Numbered from the stretch's first letter, positions 1 to 8,418 are shown. The stretch: 36,751 nucleotides of DNA from JBMOGA01 sp049318625 (GCA_049318625.1 JBMOGA010000036.1:1-36751), one strand, 5' to 3'. Made by a program: numbers and translations. Notes: generated by a model not told the origin, from the letters alone.

Positions 1-117
1 AACTGCTTCCCGATGATCCCGTCGGGCAAGGCCCACAACGAGATGCTGCTCGGCGAGGACGTGTCGGACGCGCAGATCGAGAGCGCCATCGGCAAGGAAG
101 GCAAGATGCTGGTCTGA
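1..117 (+). CDS. ilvI: Acetolactate synthase large subunit, C-terminal end (partial)
   Basis: This open frame enters from the left edge and stops at TGA 115-117; only the last 38 residues are present. The stretch FPMIPSGKAHNEMLLG matches the typical C-terminal end of the large (catalytic, ThDP-dependent) subunit of acetohydroxyacid synthase, where a (Y/F)PM(V/I)P-G-xxHxEM pattern lies near the end. The enzyme condenses pyruvate with pyruvate or 2-ketobutyrate, the first common step of valine, leucine and isoleucine synthesis. The small regulatory subunit ilvH lies downstream on the same strand, with a GST-like gene in between. The call rests on a short tail plus this context. Whether to call it ilvI, ilvB or ilvG cannot be decided here. 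Confidence 0.8.
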   Translation, partial: NCFPMIPSGKAHNEMLLGEDVSDAQIESAIGKEGKMLV

Positions 118-176
118 GGCGGCGGCGCGCACGTGTTCTCGGATCAGCGACTGCGTCTCGATTCTGGAGGCCCCGC

Positions 177-860
177 ATGGAACTGGTGATCGGCAACAAG
201 CTGTTCTCGTCGTGGTCGTTGCGGCCGTGGATGGTGCTGGCGGCGTTCGATATTCCGTTCAAGGAGACGATCGTTGCGCTGCGCCTGCCCGATTCGTCGG
301 CGCGCATCCGTGCCCACTCGCCGTCGGGCAAGGTGCCGGTGCTGATCGACGGCGACGTGGTGGTGTGGGAGTCGCTGGCGATCATCGAGTATCTGGCCGA
401 GCGGCATCCGGCCTTGGCGATCTGGCCCGAGGATGCGAAGGCCCGCGCCCACGCCCGGGCCATCTCGAGCGAGATGCATGCCGGCTTCCAGGCGCTGCGA
501 CAGGCCTGCTCGATGAACCTCGGCAAGCGGTTCGCGCCGAAGGATCGAGGTGCGGCCGCAAATGCGGATATCGCGCGCGTTCTCGCGCTGTGGGCCGACG
601 CCCGCGCGCGGTTCGGCACCGGCGGGCCGTTCCTGTACGGGGCGTTCTCGGCGGCCGACGCGATGTATGCGCCGGTGGTCATGCGTTTCGAAACCTACCA
701 GATCGCGGTCGACGCTGGCACGCGCCGGTACATGGACGCGGTGCTCACCCATCCGGCTTTCGTGCGCTGGCGCACCGAAGCGCTGGCCGAAACCTGGGTC
801 ATCGACGCCCTGGAGGCCGGCGAGACGGTCGTCGACGTCTTCCTGAAGCCGGCGCCCTGA
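177..860 (+). CDS. Glutathione S-transferase family protein
   Basis: A 227-residue cytosolic protein with the two-domain GST layout. Residues 1-80 form a thioredoxin-like N-terminal domain: the segment SSWSLRPW around residues 11-18 supplies the likely glutathione-activating Ser, GKVPVL (about 51-56) holds the cis-Pro, and WESLAIIEYL (about 63-72) is the glutathione-binding turn. Residues 90-220 are helical and resemble GST C-terminal domains. The substrate is unknown; the family conjugates or isomerises electrophiles. A GGAGG ribosome site sits seven bases before the ATG. It lies 59 bases after the large acetolactate synthase subunit and 19 bases before ilvH, so it is probably co-transcribed with both, which is an odd place for a GST. 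Confidence 0.88.
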   Translation: MELVIGNKLFSSWSLRPWMVLAAFDIPFKETIVALRLPDSSARIRAHSPSGKVPVLIDGDVVVWESLAIIEYLAERHPALAIWPEDAKARAHARAISSEMHAGFQALRQACSMNLGKRFAPKDRGAAANADIARVLALWADARARFGTGGPFLYGAFSAADAMYAPVVMRFETYQIAVDAGTRRYMDAVLTHPAFVRWRTEALAETWVIDALEAGETVVDVFLKPAP

Positions 861-879
861 TCACGAGGATCCCCGAGAT

Positions 880-1428
880 ATGCCGAACACCCAGAAACAG
901 TCGCACTATCCCGATGCCATCGGCCGGCAGGAGATCGTCACGCGGACGCTCGCCGTTCTGGTCGACAACGAGCCGGGTGTCCTCGCCCGGGTCATCGGGC
1001 TGTTCTCGGGGCGCGGGTACAACATCGATTCGCTGACGGTCACCGAGACCGAGCACGAGAAGCACCTGTCGCGCATCACCATCATGACGCGCGGCACGCC
1101 GGCCGTCATCGAGCAGATCAAGCATCAGCTCGAGCGCATGGTGCCGGTGCATCGCGTCGTCGATCTGACGCTGGCGGGCGACTCTCTCGAGCGCGAGCTG
1201 GCGCTCATCAAGGTGTCCGGCAAGGGCGACAAGCGGATCGAGGCGCTGCGCCTCGCCGAGATCTTCCGGGCCTCGGTGATCGACGCCTCGACCGAGCATT
1301 TCGTGTTCGAGCTGACCGGCCGGACGAGCAAGATCGAGCAGTTCATCGCGATCATGCGCGAGCTCGGCCTGGTGGAGGTGTCGCGGACCGGTATCGCGGC
1401 GATCGCTCGCGGGCCGGCCGGCTTGTGA
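880..1428 (+). CDS. ilvH: Acetolactate synthase small (regulatory) subunit
   Basis: 182 residues, the length of the IlvH type. It stabilises and activates the catalytic subunit and gives valine feedback inhibition. The N-terminal ACT domain is clear (about 21-95): LAVLVDNEPGVLARVIGLFS followed by GYNIDSLTV and the HLSRITIM strand. A second ACT-like domain follows (about 98-175; ELALIKV, then EHFVFELTG and FIAIMRELGLVEVSRTG). The first 20 residues are an extra polar leader before the ACT fold. The ATG has an upstream AGGA and follows the GST-like gene by 19 bases, which supports one operon ilvI-GST-ilvH. Some annotators call this gene ilvN. Confidence 0.96.
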   Translation: MPNTQKQSHYPDAIGRQEIVTRTLAVLVDNEPGVLARVIGLFSGRGYNIDSLTVTETEHEKHLSRITIMTRGTPAVIEQIKHQLERMVPVHRVVDLTLAGDSLERELALIKVSGKGDKRIEALRLAEIFRASVIDASTEHFVFELTGRTSKIEQFIAIMRELGLVEVSRTGIAAIARGPAGL

Positions 1429-1438
1429 GGCGGCAGGC

Positions 1439-1927
1439 CTAGCCGCGCCGGGACTTCTTCTCGCGCAGGTCGCTCAGCCGGTCGCGGGCGCGGTCGGAGA
1501 ACGGTGTATCGCCATCCGGCTTGATGACCGTCCCCTTGGCGGTGCGGTAGGCGTTGGCCTTCTTGAGAGCGAGATACATGGCCTCCGCCGTCGGCTTGGG
1601 CGTGAACGTCACGAGAAAGGCGCTGGGACGCGGCTTGTAGGCGCCCGTTGTGGTTCGTTCGCAGCGCTCGATGCCTTCGGCCTTCTCGCAGTCGCTCAGC
1701 GTGCGGTAGGTGATGGCGGTCTGCTCATGCTGACCGACGGCGGCTTCGAAGACGGTATCGCATTCGGCCGGTTGCAGCTTGCCGGCGTCGACGCAGTCGT
1801 CGAGCGTGGCATAGACGATGCGATCACCCTTGGCGGCGGCTTTGCCGGTTCCTTTGCCGCAGGCCGATGTCAAAAGGGCAGCCACCAGCGCTGCGGCAAT
1901 GGCCGCCGACCGAGGTACGCGACGCAT
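1439..1927 (-). CDS. DUF1190 (YgiB-like) family putative lipoprotein
   Basis: A 162-residue exported protein starting at ATG 1927 (MRRVPRSAAIAAA). A positively charged, hydrophobic signal segment ends in LLTSACGKG, a near-lipobox with Cys at about 23, so it is probably lipid-anchored. The mature part has the paired pattern seen in the DUF1190/YgiB family: YATLDDCVDAG, then AECDTVFEAA, then YRTLSDCEKAEG and ERCER. Its four Cys could form two disulfides. The C-terminal third (PSAFLVTFTPKP onward) is basic and unlike the E. coli member. Function is unknown. It ends 10 bases from the convergent ilvH stop and lies downstream of the MreB-like gene on the same strand. Confidence 0.68.
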   Translation of the reverse strand: MRRVPRSAAIAAALVAALLTSACGKGTGKAAAKGDRIVYATLDDCVDAGKLQPAECDTVFEAAVGQHEQTAITYRTLSDCEKAEGIERCERTTTGAYKPRPSAFLVTFTPKPTAEAMYLALKKANAYRTAKGTVIKPDGDTPFSDRARDRLSDLREKKSRRG

Positions 1928-2046
1928 GAATTCCTCCGATTGGGCGCCCACATCCGCCCGTCGTCGCACGGTATGCGGTAAGCGTTTTTCTCCCGTTAAC
2001 TTTCTAGGTTTCCAGTTTGCTACCAGGGCCTTGGCGGGGCTGCCGC

Positions 2047-3060
2047 TCAGCCGGCGATCAGCAGATGGCGGTACCTGGGGAGGTCCGCGAGGACGGCCGC
2101 CGAACCGGTAACGACACAGTGCATCGGGGCGGGGGTCATTGCGACGCTGATGCCGAGGCGCCGCTCGAGTTCCTGGGCCAGTCCATTGAGCTGTCCGCCG
2201 CCGCCGCTCAGATACAACCCGCGCGCCTTGACGTCGGCGGCCTGATCGAGGGGCAGGTCGACCAGGGCGCGCGACAGAAAATCGGCGATCTCCTCGACCG
2301 GGCCCGCGAGTGCGCGGGCGACGTCGCGCGGGGTCAATGCGACCGCCTTCTCCTCGCCGGTGGCGGTGTCGCGGCCGCGCAGCTTGATCTCGGCGCGGCG
2401 CCGGGTCTGGAGCAGGGCGCTGCCGGCGGCGATCTTGATGCGCTCGGCTTTGGCGGCCCCGATCAGCAGACGGTGCTCGCGTTGCACGAGGCGCACGATC
2501 GCCTCGTCCATGGCGTTGCCCGCGCATTTGAGCGACCGCGACTGCACCACCAGCCCGCCGCTCAGCACCGCGATGTCGGTGGTGCCGCCGCCGATATCGA
2601 CCACCATGAAGGTGCCCGGGCTCTCGATCGGCAGTCCGGCGCCGATGGAAGCGGCCACAGGCTCCTCGATCATGAAGATCTTGCGGGCGCCGACGCTATC
2701 GACGGTCTCGCGGATGATGCGGCGGTCGACCGGTGTCGCGCCGGCCGGAACGCTGACCAGCACGCGGGGGCTGCGGAAGCCCAGCATCGTCTTGGTGCGC
2801 TTCAGGAACTGGCGCAGCATCTCCTCGGCGGCCGCGAAGTCGGCGATCACGCCGTCCTTCAACGGGCGGATGCCTTCCAGCCGTTCGGGCGAGCGGGTGA
2901 TGGCGATCTCGGCGGCCTTGCCGACCCCCATCACCTCGCGGACGGCGCCATCGAGCCGGACGGCGATCAGCGAGGGTTCGTCGATCACGATGCCGCGGCC
3001 CCCGACATGGATCAGGGTGTTGGCTGTTCCGAGATCGACGGCAATATCGTCCGAGAACAC
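2047..3060 (-). CDS. mreB: MreB-like bacterial actin, solitary copy
   Basis: A 337-residue actin/Hsp70-fold ATPase of the MreB family. Visible motifs are phosphate-1 DLGTANTLIHV (about 9-19), the DGVIADF segment (about 68-74), VSVPAGATPVDRR, phosphate-2 VVDIGGGTTDIAVL (about 155-168), the LLIGAAKAERIK region, and adenosine-motif LYLSGGGGQLNGL near residue 290. The start is GTG 3060 (VFSDDIAVDLGT), since no in-frame ATG lies upstream; GGGCGGG serves as a weak ribosome site. MreB filaments normally organise side-wall peptidoglycan synthesis with MreC, MreD, PBP2 and RodA. None of those genes follows here. The N-terminal membrane helix is nearly absent and the last strand (APMHCVVTGSAAVL) departs from the usual DPLTCVALG-type sequence, so this may be a paralog. 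Confidence 0.88.
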   Translation of the reverse strand: MFSDDIAVDLGTANTLIHVGGRGIVIDEPSLIAVRLDGAVREVMGVGKAAEIAITRSPERLEGIRPLKDGVIADFAAAEEMLRQFLKRTKTMLGFRSPRVLVSVPAGATPVDRRIIRETVDSVGARKIFMIEEPVAASIGAGLPIESPGTFMVVDIGGGTTDIAVLSGGLVVQSRSLKCAGNAMDEAIVRLVQREHRLLIGAAKAERIKIAAGSALLQTRRRAEIKLRGRDTATGEEKAVALTPRDVARALAGPVEEIADFLSRALVDLPLDQAADVKARGLYLSGGGGQLNGLAQELERRLGISVAMTPAPMHCVVTGSAAVLADLPRYRHLLIAG

Positions 3061-3244
3061 GTGATGCCCGCCCTACCCGAGCCCTCGCTGGCGCCGGTCC
3101 GCGCGCTGCTCGATCGCGGAACGGCTTACTTTGTGTCGCTGACTCCCTGGCGGCAGTTCCGCCAAGGAATCGACCGGCACCGCCGGCCTTTTCCGTGTCA
3201 CGGCTGGCCGGAGCGAGCCTTGTCCCCGCTCCGGCCGGCGCCGG
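3061..3244 (-). terminator. Hairpin-rich gap after leuA
   Basis: The 184 bases between leuA and the MreB-like gene hold three inverted repeats. 3206-3215 (GGCCGGAGCG) pairs perfectly with 3227-3236 over an 11-base loop. 3174-3178 (CCGGC) pairs with 3182-3186. 3148-3153 (TGGCGG) pairs with 3159-3164 over a 5-base loop. The first lies just after the leuA stop and is the likely leuA terminator or mRNA 3' end, although no run of T follows it on the minus strand. No ORF of note is seen here. Confidence 0.45.
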
Positions 3245-4831
<1,587 letters not shown>

Positions 4832-4852
4832 CGTGGAAGTCCTTCAGCGAAT

Positions 4853-4948
4853 CCGGCACTCGGCCGGTGGATTGTCCCTCAGCTCTTCTTGCGATCACCC
4901 CTGAGCGCCTGCTCCGAACCGAGGTCCGAAGCGTTCGCTGCTCAGGGG
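4853..4948 (-). promoter_or_regulatory. Candidate leuA attenuator hairpins
   Basis: In transcript direction the stem arm CCCCTGAG (4948-4941) pairs perfectly with CTCAGGGG (4905-4898). The 5' arm contains the stop codon of the leucine-rich leader ORF, so a ribosome that finishes the leader would cover it. The CTCAG of the 3' arm can instead pair with CTGAG at 4882-4878, a mutually exclusive but only 5-bp alternative. A further small hairpin, 4867-4863 with 4857-4853, lies just before the leuA ribosome site. No U-run follows, so the terminating form is uncertain; control might act on translation or through Rho. Confidence 0.5.
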
Positions 4949-5046
4949 CTGGTAAGGAGGAGGGTGCGAAGGAGCGCACGCGCGCCAAGCCCGGCCGCCA
5001 GGGGGGCCGTGAGGCGGAGACCGGAGATGTCCCGTTTGCGATGCAC
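4942..5046 (-). CDS. leuL: Candidate leucine leader peptide of leuA
   Basis: A 34-codon ORF from GTG 5046 to TGA 4942, too short for ordinary gene calling. It contains nine Leu, five of them in the last ten residues (LLRTLLLTSP), directly before the stop. This placement is typical of amino-acid attenuator leaders, where ribosomes stall at the control codons when charged tRNA-Leu is scarce. The stop codon lies inside the 5' arm of a strong hairpin, and leuA follows 110 bases later. A promoter-like sequence sits about 40 bases upstream. The ribosome site is weak (CCGGAA), and GTG is the only usual start codon in the open frame. The call rests on composition, position and structure together; no homology search was possible. 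Confidence 0.62.
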   Translation of the reverse strand: MHRKRDISGLRLTAPLAAGLGARALLRTLLLTSP

Positions 5047-5091
5047 GCGCGAGTTCCGGATCGGTCGAGTGACGACAGATTACACTCAGCC

Positions 5092-5120
5092 AGTAAGCCG
5101 AAGGTTGCCGCGATTGGCAA
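5092..5120 (-). promoter_or_regulatory. Candidate promoter of the leuA leader
   Basis: TTGCCA (5120-5115) is one base from the sigma-70 -35 consensus. It is separated by 17 bases from CTTACT (5097-5092), a weak -10. Transcription would begin near 5085, about 40 bases before the leader GTG, in the short gap after the PhzF-family stop. The same TTGCCA-17 arrangement is seen before rpsB. Confidence 0.35.
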
Positions 5121-5144
5121 GTCCAATGTGGGGGGCGCTGCCGT

Positions 5145-6053
5145 TCATAGGGTGATGCGGCCCTCGGACACCCGCACCGCGCCGCCACCGATCCGCACCG
5201 CGCCGAGCGCACCGCGGGCGATCTCGACCGACAGCGAGATGAGGCTCGGGCGGCCCATCTCGAACCCCTGCTCGACGACCCGGCGGTGGTTGCCGTCGGG
5301 GAAGGTGTCGAACTGATGGATCACGCCGGCGAACGCGGCGGCGGCCGAGCCGGTGGCGGGGTCCTCCTTGACGCCGAGTGAGGGTGCGAACATGCGGGCA
5401 TGGAACGCGGACGATGCATGCACGGTCTGGCGGCAGAACACGAACACCTTGTCGCTGGCGCAACCCGCGAAGGTCTGGCGCCAGTGCTGGGCGTGCACGT
5501 CGGCGCGTGCAACGGCTTCGAGCGACGCCAGCGGAACGAACACGAACGGGACGCCGGCCGTATAGACGGTCGGGCGGTAGTTCTCGGCGCCGATCTCGCT
5601 CGGGATGAGTCCGAGGGCGGCGGCGAGTTGGTCGACGGTCGGCGCGGGGCCCGCCGATTCGGGCACCTTCGGCGCGTCGAACTCGGCGTAGGCGGAGCCG
5701 TCCGTCAGGCGCACGCCGACGCGGACGGTGCCGATGTTCTGCTCGAGCGCGACCAGGGCATCGCGCTCGGCGCCGTTGCTCGGCGTGCGCAGGTCGGCGA
5801 GCAGGCAGGCGGTTCCGACGGTCGGATGACCGGCGAACGGCAGTTCGGCGGCCGGGGTGAAGATGCGCACGCGCGCGGAATGGGCGGGGTTGACGGGCCG
5901 CTGCACGAACACCGTTTCCGACAGGTTGAACTCGCGCGCGATCGTCTGCATCAGATCGGTATCGAGCCCATCGGCGCCCAGCACCACGGCCAGCGGATTG
6001 CCGCCGAACCGGCGATCCGTGAACACGTCGAGCGTGTGATAGTCGAGCTGCAT
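5145..6053 (-). CDS. PhzF family isomerase/epimerase
   Basis: 302 residues with the twin-domain diaminopimelate-epimerase-like fold of the PhzF family. Key signs are RRFGGNPLAVVL near the N-terminus, NLSETVFV with the probable catalytic Glu46, the RIFTPAAELPFAGHPTVG block (about 63-80), and KEDPATGSAAAAFAG (about 229-243). PhzF itself isomerises a dihydro-hydroxyanthranilate in phenazine synthesis, but no other phenazine genes are present, so this is a stand-alone family member of unknown substrate. The ATG at 6053 was chosen over longer upstream reading because it begins the conserved MQLDYHTLDVFTD and has AGGAGA six bases upstream. It lies about 100 bases downstream of the Nudix-type gene on the same strand. 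Confidence 0.92.
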   Translation of the reverse strand: MQLDYHTLDVFTDRRFGGNPLAVVLGADGLDTDLMQTIAREFNLSETVFVQRPVNPAHSARVRIFTPAAELPFAGHPTVGTACLLADLRTPSNGAERDALVALEQNIGTVRVGVRLTDGSAYAEFDAPKVPESAGPAPTVDQLAAALGLIPSEIGAENYRPTVYTAGVPFVFVPLASLEAVARADVHAQHWRQTFAGCASDKVFVFCRQTVHASSAFHARMFAPSLGVKEDPATGSAAAAFAGVIHQFDTFPDGNHRRVVEQGFEMGRPSLISLSVEIARGALGAVRIGGGAVRVSEGRITL

Positions 6054-6157
6054 GCGCGGTCTCCTGATGTGCGGGAGGTACTTCAAGCGGGAAACAGCGC
6101 GCCTGACAATGCCCGCGGCGGACGTGTGCCGGCAACCTGGACCCGCTCGGGCGGCGG

Positions 6158-6889
6158 TCAGCGCGGTGGCGCTTCGAACAGCCCGGCGACGAGCCGGCGG
6201 GTCCAAGCCGGCATCGGCAGCGGCTCGGCGTCTGCCGCGGCGAACACGATGATGATCTCGGTCAGCTCGCGCTCGGGGTCCTCGATCAGGCCGGCGTGCA
6301 TGCGGGCCTGCAGATCGGCGGACGAGAGGGTCGAGCGGAACACCCCGCCGATCGCCACCTGAGCGCCATCCACCGAGACCAGATAGCCCGGTTCGCGCAC
6401 GAGATCGGACACGGCGAGGCCCGTCTCCTCGGCGATCTCGCGGCGGATGCTCGCTGCGACGTCGATTCGTCGGTCGGGACCGATATCGCGCACGTCCATC
6501 AACCCGCCCGGGGGATAGACGAGCCCGGAGTTGAGGTTGCCTTCGCGTTGACGGGCCAGCATGAGACCGCCGTCGGCCGAGACGATGAGCGCGGAGCCGA
6601 ACGCGTCGACGGCGCCCGGGTCGGGCACGTCCTGCTCGCGCCAGTGCAGGAAGGTGGCGAAGTCGACGATGCTGCAGCGGCCGACCAGGGTGCCGTCGAC
6701 GATGCGCGCCGCCGTCGTCATGAGTACCCGGCCGTTGAAGAACGTCGGGTTCTCGGCCTGGCGGCGCTGCCAGTGGGCGGCGATCTCAGCGCCATGGGTG
6801 GTCGGGTAGGCCCAGCCGTCGTCCGCCAGCACGAGGTGGCAATCGTCGACCCGCGAGAGGCCCGCCGGGAGTGCAATCTGCTCGGTCAT
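6158..6889 (-). CDS. Nudix-family hydrolase-like protein
   Basis: A 243-residue protein with a recognisable but imperfect Nudix box near residues 137-158. The second half, REIAEETGL, is canonical (metal-binding Glu pair). The first half is not: the upstream Glu is replaced by Asp143 and the spacing is one residue short, with extra residues between PPGG (about 126-129) and the box. Such enzymes hydrolyse nucleoside diphosphate derivatives; the substrate cannot be told. The first 95 residues are a separate N-terminal region containing FNGRVLMTTAARIVDG. The ATG at 6889 follows GAGGAG. It lies upstream of the PhzF-family gene on the same strand and downstream of a 535-base gene-free region. Confidence 0.82.
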   Translation of the reverse strand: MTEQIALPAGLSRVDDCHLVLADDGWAYPTTHGAEIAAHWQRRQAENPTFFNGRVLMTTAARIVDGTLVGRCSIVDFATFLHWREQDVPDPGAVDAFGSALIVSADGGLMLARQREGNLNSGLVYPPGGLMDVRDIGPDRRIDVAASIRREIAEETGLAVSDLVREPGYLVSVDGAQVAIGGVFRSTLSSADLQARMHAGLIEDPERELTEIIIVFAAADAEPLPMPAWTRRLVAGLFEAPPR

Positions 6890-7424
6890 GCGATCCGGGC
6901 TCCTCGGCCGCTGCGTCCGGCCGGCCACCTGCGAGGGGGCCACGGCGGTGTCCGAAAGGGCTGATGTCTGAATGGGCGATGTCTGCCTAACTCATTCATC
7001 GGGCGATCGAATTCGGTGGGCGTTCGCAAAATGACCCTACGGTTGCCACGGCGCCGTCGCGGTTTTGGCACAATTCAATCGGCCAATACACCTTGAGCGC
7101 GGCCCGCTGTCCCGTGACCCGCCGCGCAGGATGGTCTCTCCACCATCCGATACCATCGAGTGGTTTCCACTCGGCCGAAAAGCGAGGCGCCGCTGCCACG
7201 GCGCCCCGCCTGGCGGAAGGGATGGTCGAACATCCACTCCGTCTATCGGGTTCGTCGCGAGACGGCCCGCTGCCGGAAGGCTTGCAACCGCCGCACCGCC
7301 ACACACCTCCCTCCCCGACGCGGCGTTGCAGGTCTTCCGGTGGAACCGAAAGCCGCCGCGCGGGGGCGGACGATGCCGAATGTTTATTCTGCCGAGATGA
7401 ATGGGACCTGAGTGGTCCGGCCGC
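6890..7424. other. Gene-free region with a cluster of five hairpins
   Basis: No ORF here looks like a protein; all frames give Arg/Pro/Ala-rich shadow translations. The segment 7129-7269 holds five adjacent inverted repeats. They are 7129-7135 with 7142-7148 (GGATGGT/ACCATCC), 7157-7163 with 7167-7173 (CGAGTGG/CCACTCG), 7186-7192 with 7199-7205 (GGCGCCG/CGGCGCC), 7220-7224 with 7231-7235 (GGATG/CATCC), and 7247-7256 with 7261-7269. The last has one bulge and a GCGA tetraloop. The motif TGCCACGGCGCC occurs twice (near 7037 and 7194). None is followed by a T-run. It could be a palindromic repeat element, a structured RNA, or the 5' region of the Nudix gene. Confidence 0.5.
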
Positions 7425-7664
7425 TCAGAGGCAGGCCGACCAGGTGGTGCCGCACTTCACGTACTTGATGGCGTCCCACGCGCAGCAGGGCACGGCCTTG
7501 TCGCACACCCACGACGTCTTCTGGCCGTCGGGGAACTTGTGGGTGCAGACCTTCTGGTTCTTACCGGCCTTCACGGGGGCCGGCTTCTTGTCGGCCGCGA
7601 AGCCGGCGGAAGGGGCGAGGGCGATGGACAGCGCGAGCGTCGCGGCGGCGATGAGGCGGGTCAT
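7425..7664 (-). CDS. Small secreted cysteine-rich protein
   Basis: 79 residues. MTRLIAAATLALSIALAPSA plus GFAA is a clear Sec signal peptide, with cleavage likely after about residue 24. The mature peptide of about 55 residues starts Lys-rich and holds six Cys at 40, 54, 60, 61, 71 and 78, in the contexts KVCTHKFPDG, WVCDK, PCCAWDAIKYVKCG and SACL. Six Cys in such a short exported domain suggest three disulfides or a metal site in the periplasm. I do not recognise a named family. The ATG has GGAG upstream. A perfect 15-base palindrome lies 30 bases upstream of the start, and the next gene is divergent. Confidence 0.75.
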   Translation of the reverse strand: MTRLIAAATLALSIALAPSAGFAADKKPAPVKAGKNQKVCTHKFPDGQKTSWVCDKAVPCCAWDAIKYVKCGTTWSACL

Positions 7665-7693
7665 AGGAAACTCCGTCCGGTTGAGCGTTGACC

Positions 7694-7708
7694 GGGGCAA
7701 CTTGCCCC
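7694..7708. promoter_or_regulatory. Perfect 15-base palindrome, possible operator
   Basis: GGGGCAA-C-TTGCCCC is a perfect dyad with a one-base centre. The loop would be too small for an RNA hairpin of full length, so a protein-binding site is plausible. It lies 29 bases upstream of the start of the Cys-rich secreted protein gene, in the 280-base divergent gap that also serves the gene at 7945. No clear promoter elements could be assigned. Confidence 0.35.
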
Positions 7709-7944
7709 AGGGTGCTGGGCCGCCGCTAGGGCTCAGACGCCTCATCCGCCGCTTCTTTTTCGGCCCGACCGTACGGCCGTGAGGGTGGCGCCGGGCCGCC
7801 GGTGCCCGACGGCTGATCGGCAGATGAACGGGGTCTTCAGGAAGCTTGCAGCAAACGGACCTTTGTTCGCCATGGCGACGTGGTTCTCTCTCATTCGTCG
7901 GCGCGATCGACACGCGCCACGTCACAACGAGGACCCAGACGATC

Positions 7945-8418
7945 ATGAAGACCATCATCACCGCCGCCGCGATGAGCATCGCCCTTGCCGCTCCCGCGTT
8001 CGCTCAGACGGCGGCGCCCGCCGCCTCGGCCGCTCAGCCCGCCGTCAAGGTGACCGAGCCGGCCAAGACCGATGCCGCCAAGCCGGCCCAGACGTCGACC
8101 CAGACGGCTCCGGCCGCTGCTGCGGCGCCGAAGACCGAGCCGTCGAAGCTCGGCGGTCCCGGTAGCGCGGCCGTGACGACCCCGGCCGTTACCTCGGCGC
8201 CGGTCGCGACACCGGTCAACCAGCCGGCTACGGCGCCGAAGGCTGACGCCGGCAAGACGGTCGCCCCCGTCACCGGCGCCAAGGTCGACGACAAGAAGGT
8301 CGATCCCAAGACCGGCGCCAAGGTCGAGACCAAGACCGAGGTGAAGCCGCAGGCTCAGACGACCGTGAAGACGGACGTGAAGCCCGAGGCGGCCAAGACG
8401 GAAATCAAGAAGCAGTAA
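7945..8418 (+). CDS. Exported low-complexity Ala/Lys/Thr/Pro-rich protein
   Basis: 157 residues. MKTIITAAAMSIALAAPAFA-Q is a textbook Sec signal peptide with an AFA cleavage site. The remainder is made of Ala, Lys, Thr, Val, Pro and Gln, with loose repeats such as TGAKVDDKKVDPKTGAKVET and later KTEVKP/KTDVKPEA units, and no Cys or Trp. It looks disordered and positively charged at the end, and might bridge envelope layers or bind polyanions, but no function can be assigned. The ATG at 7945 was preferred to earlier in-frame codons because it begins the signal peptide and follows a GAGGA. A strong terminator follows the gene. Confidence 0.72.
   Translation: MKTIITAAAMSIALAAPAFAQTAAPAASAAQPAVKVTEPAKTDAAKPAQTSTQTAPAAAAAPKTEPSKLGGPGSAAVTTPAVTSAPVATPVNQPATAPKADAGKTVAPVTGAKVDDKKVDPKTGAKVETKTEVKPQAQTTVKTDVKPEAAKTEIKKQ

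Noticed and set aside
7000..7424. Small RNA such as 4.5S, 6S, tmRNA or RNase P in the gene-free region
   Set aside because: I looked for the hallmark conserved words of these RNAs and found none; the hairpins are reported as an unassigned structure.
6890..7424. Remnant of an insertion sequence
   Set aside because: No transposase-like residues in any frame and no terminal inverted repeats with target duplication could be seen.
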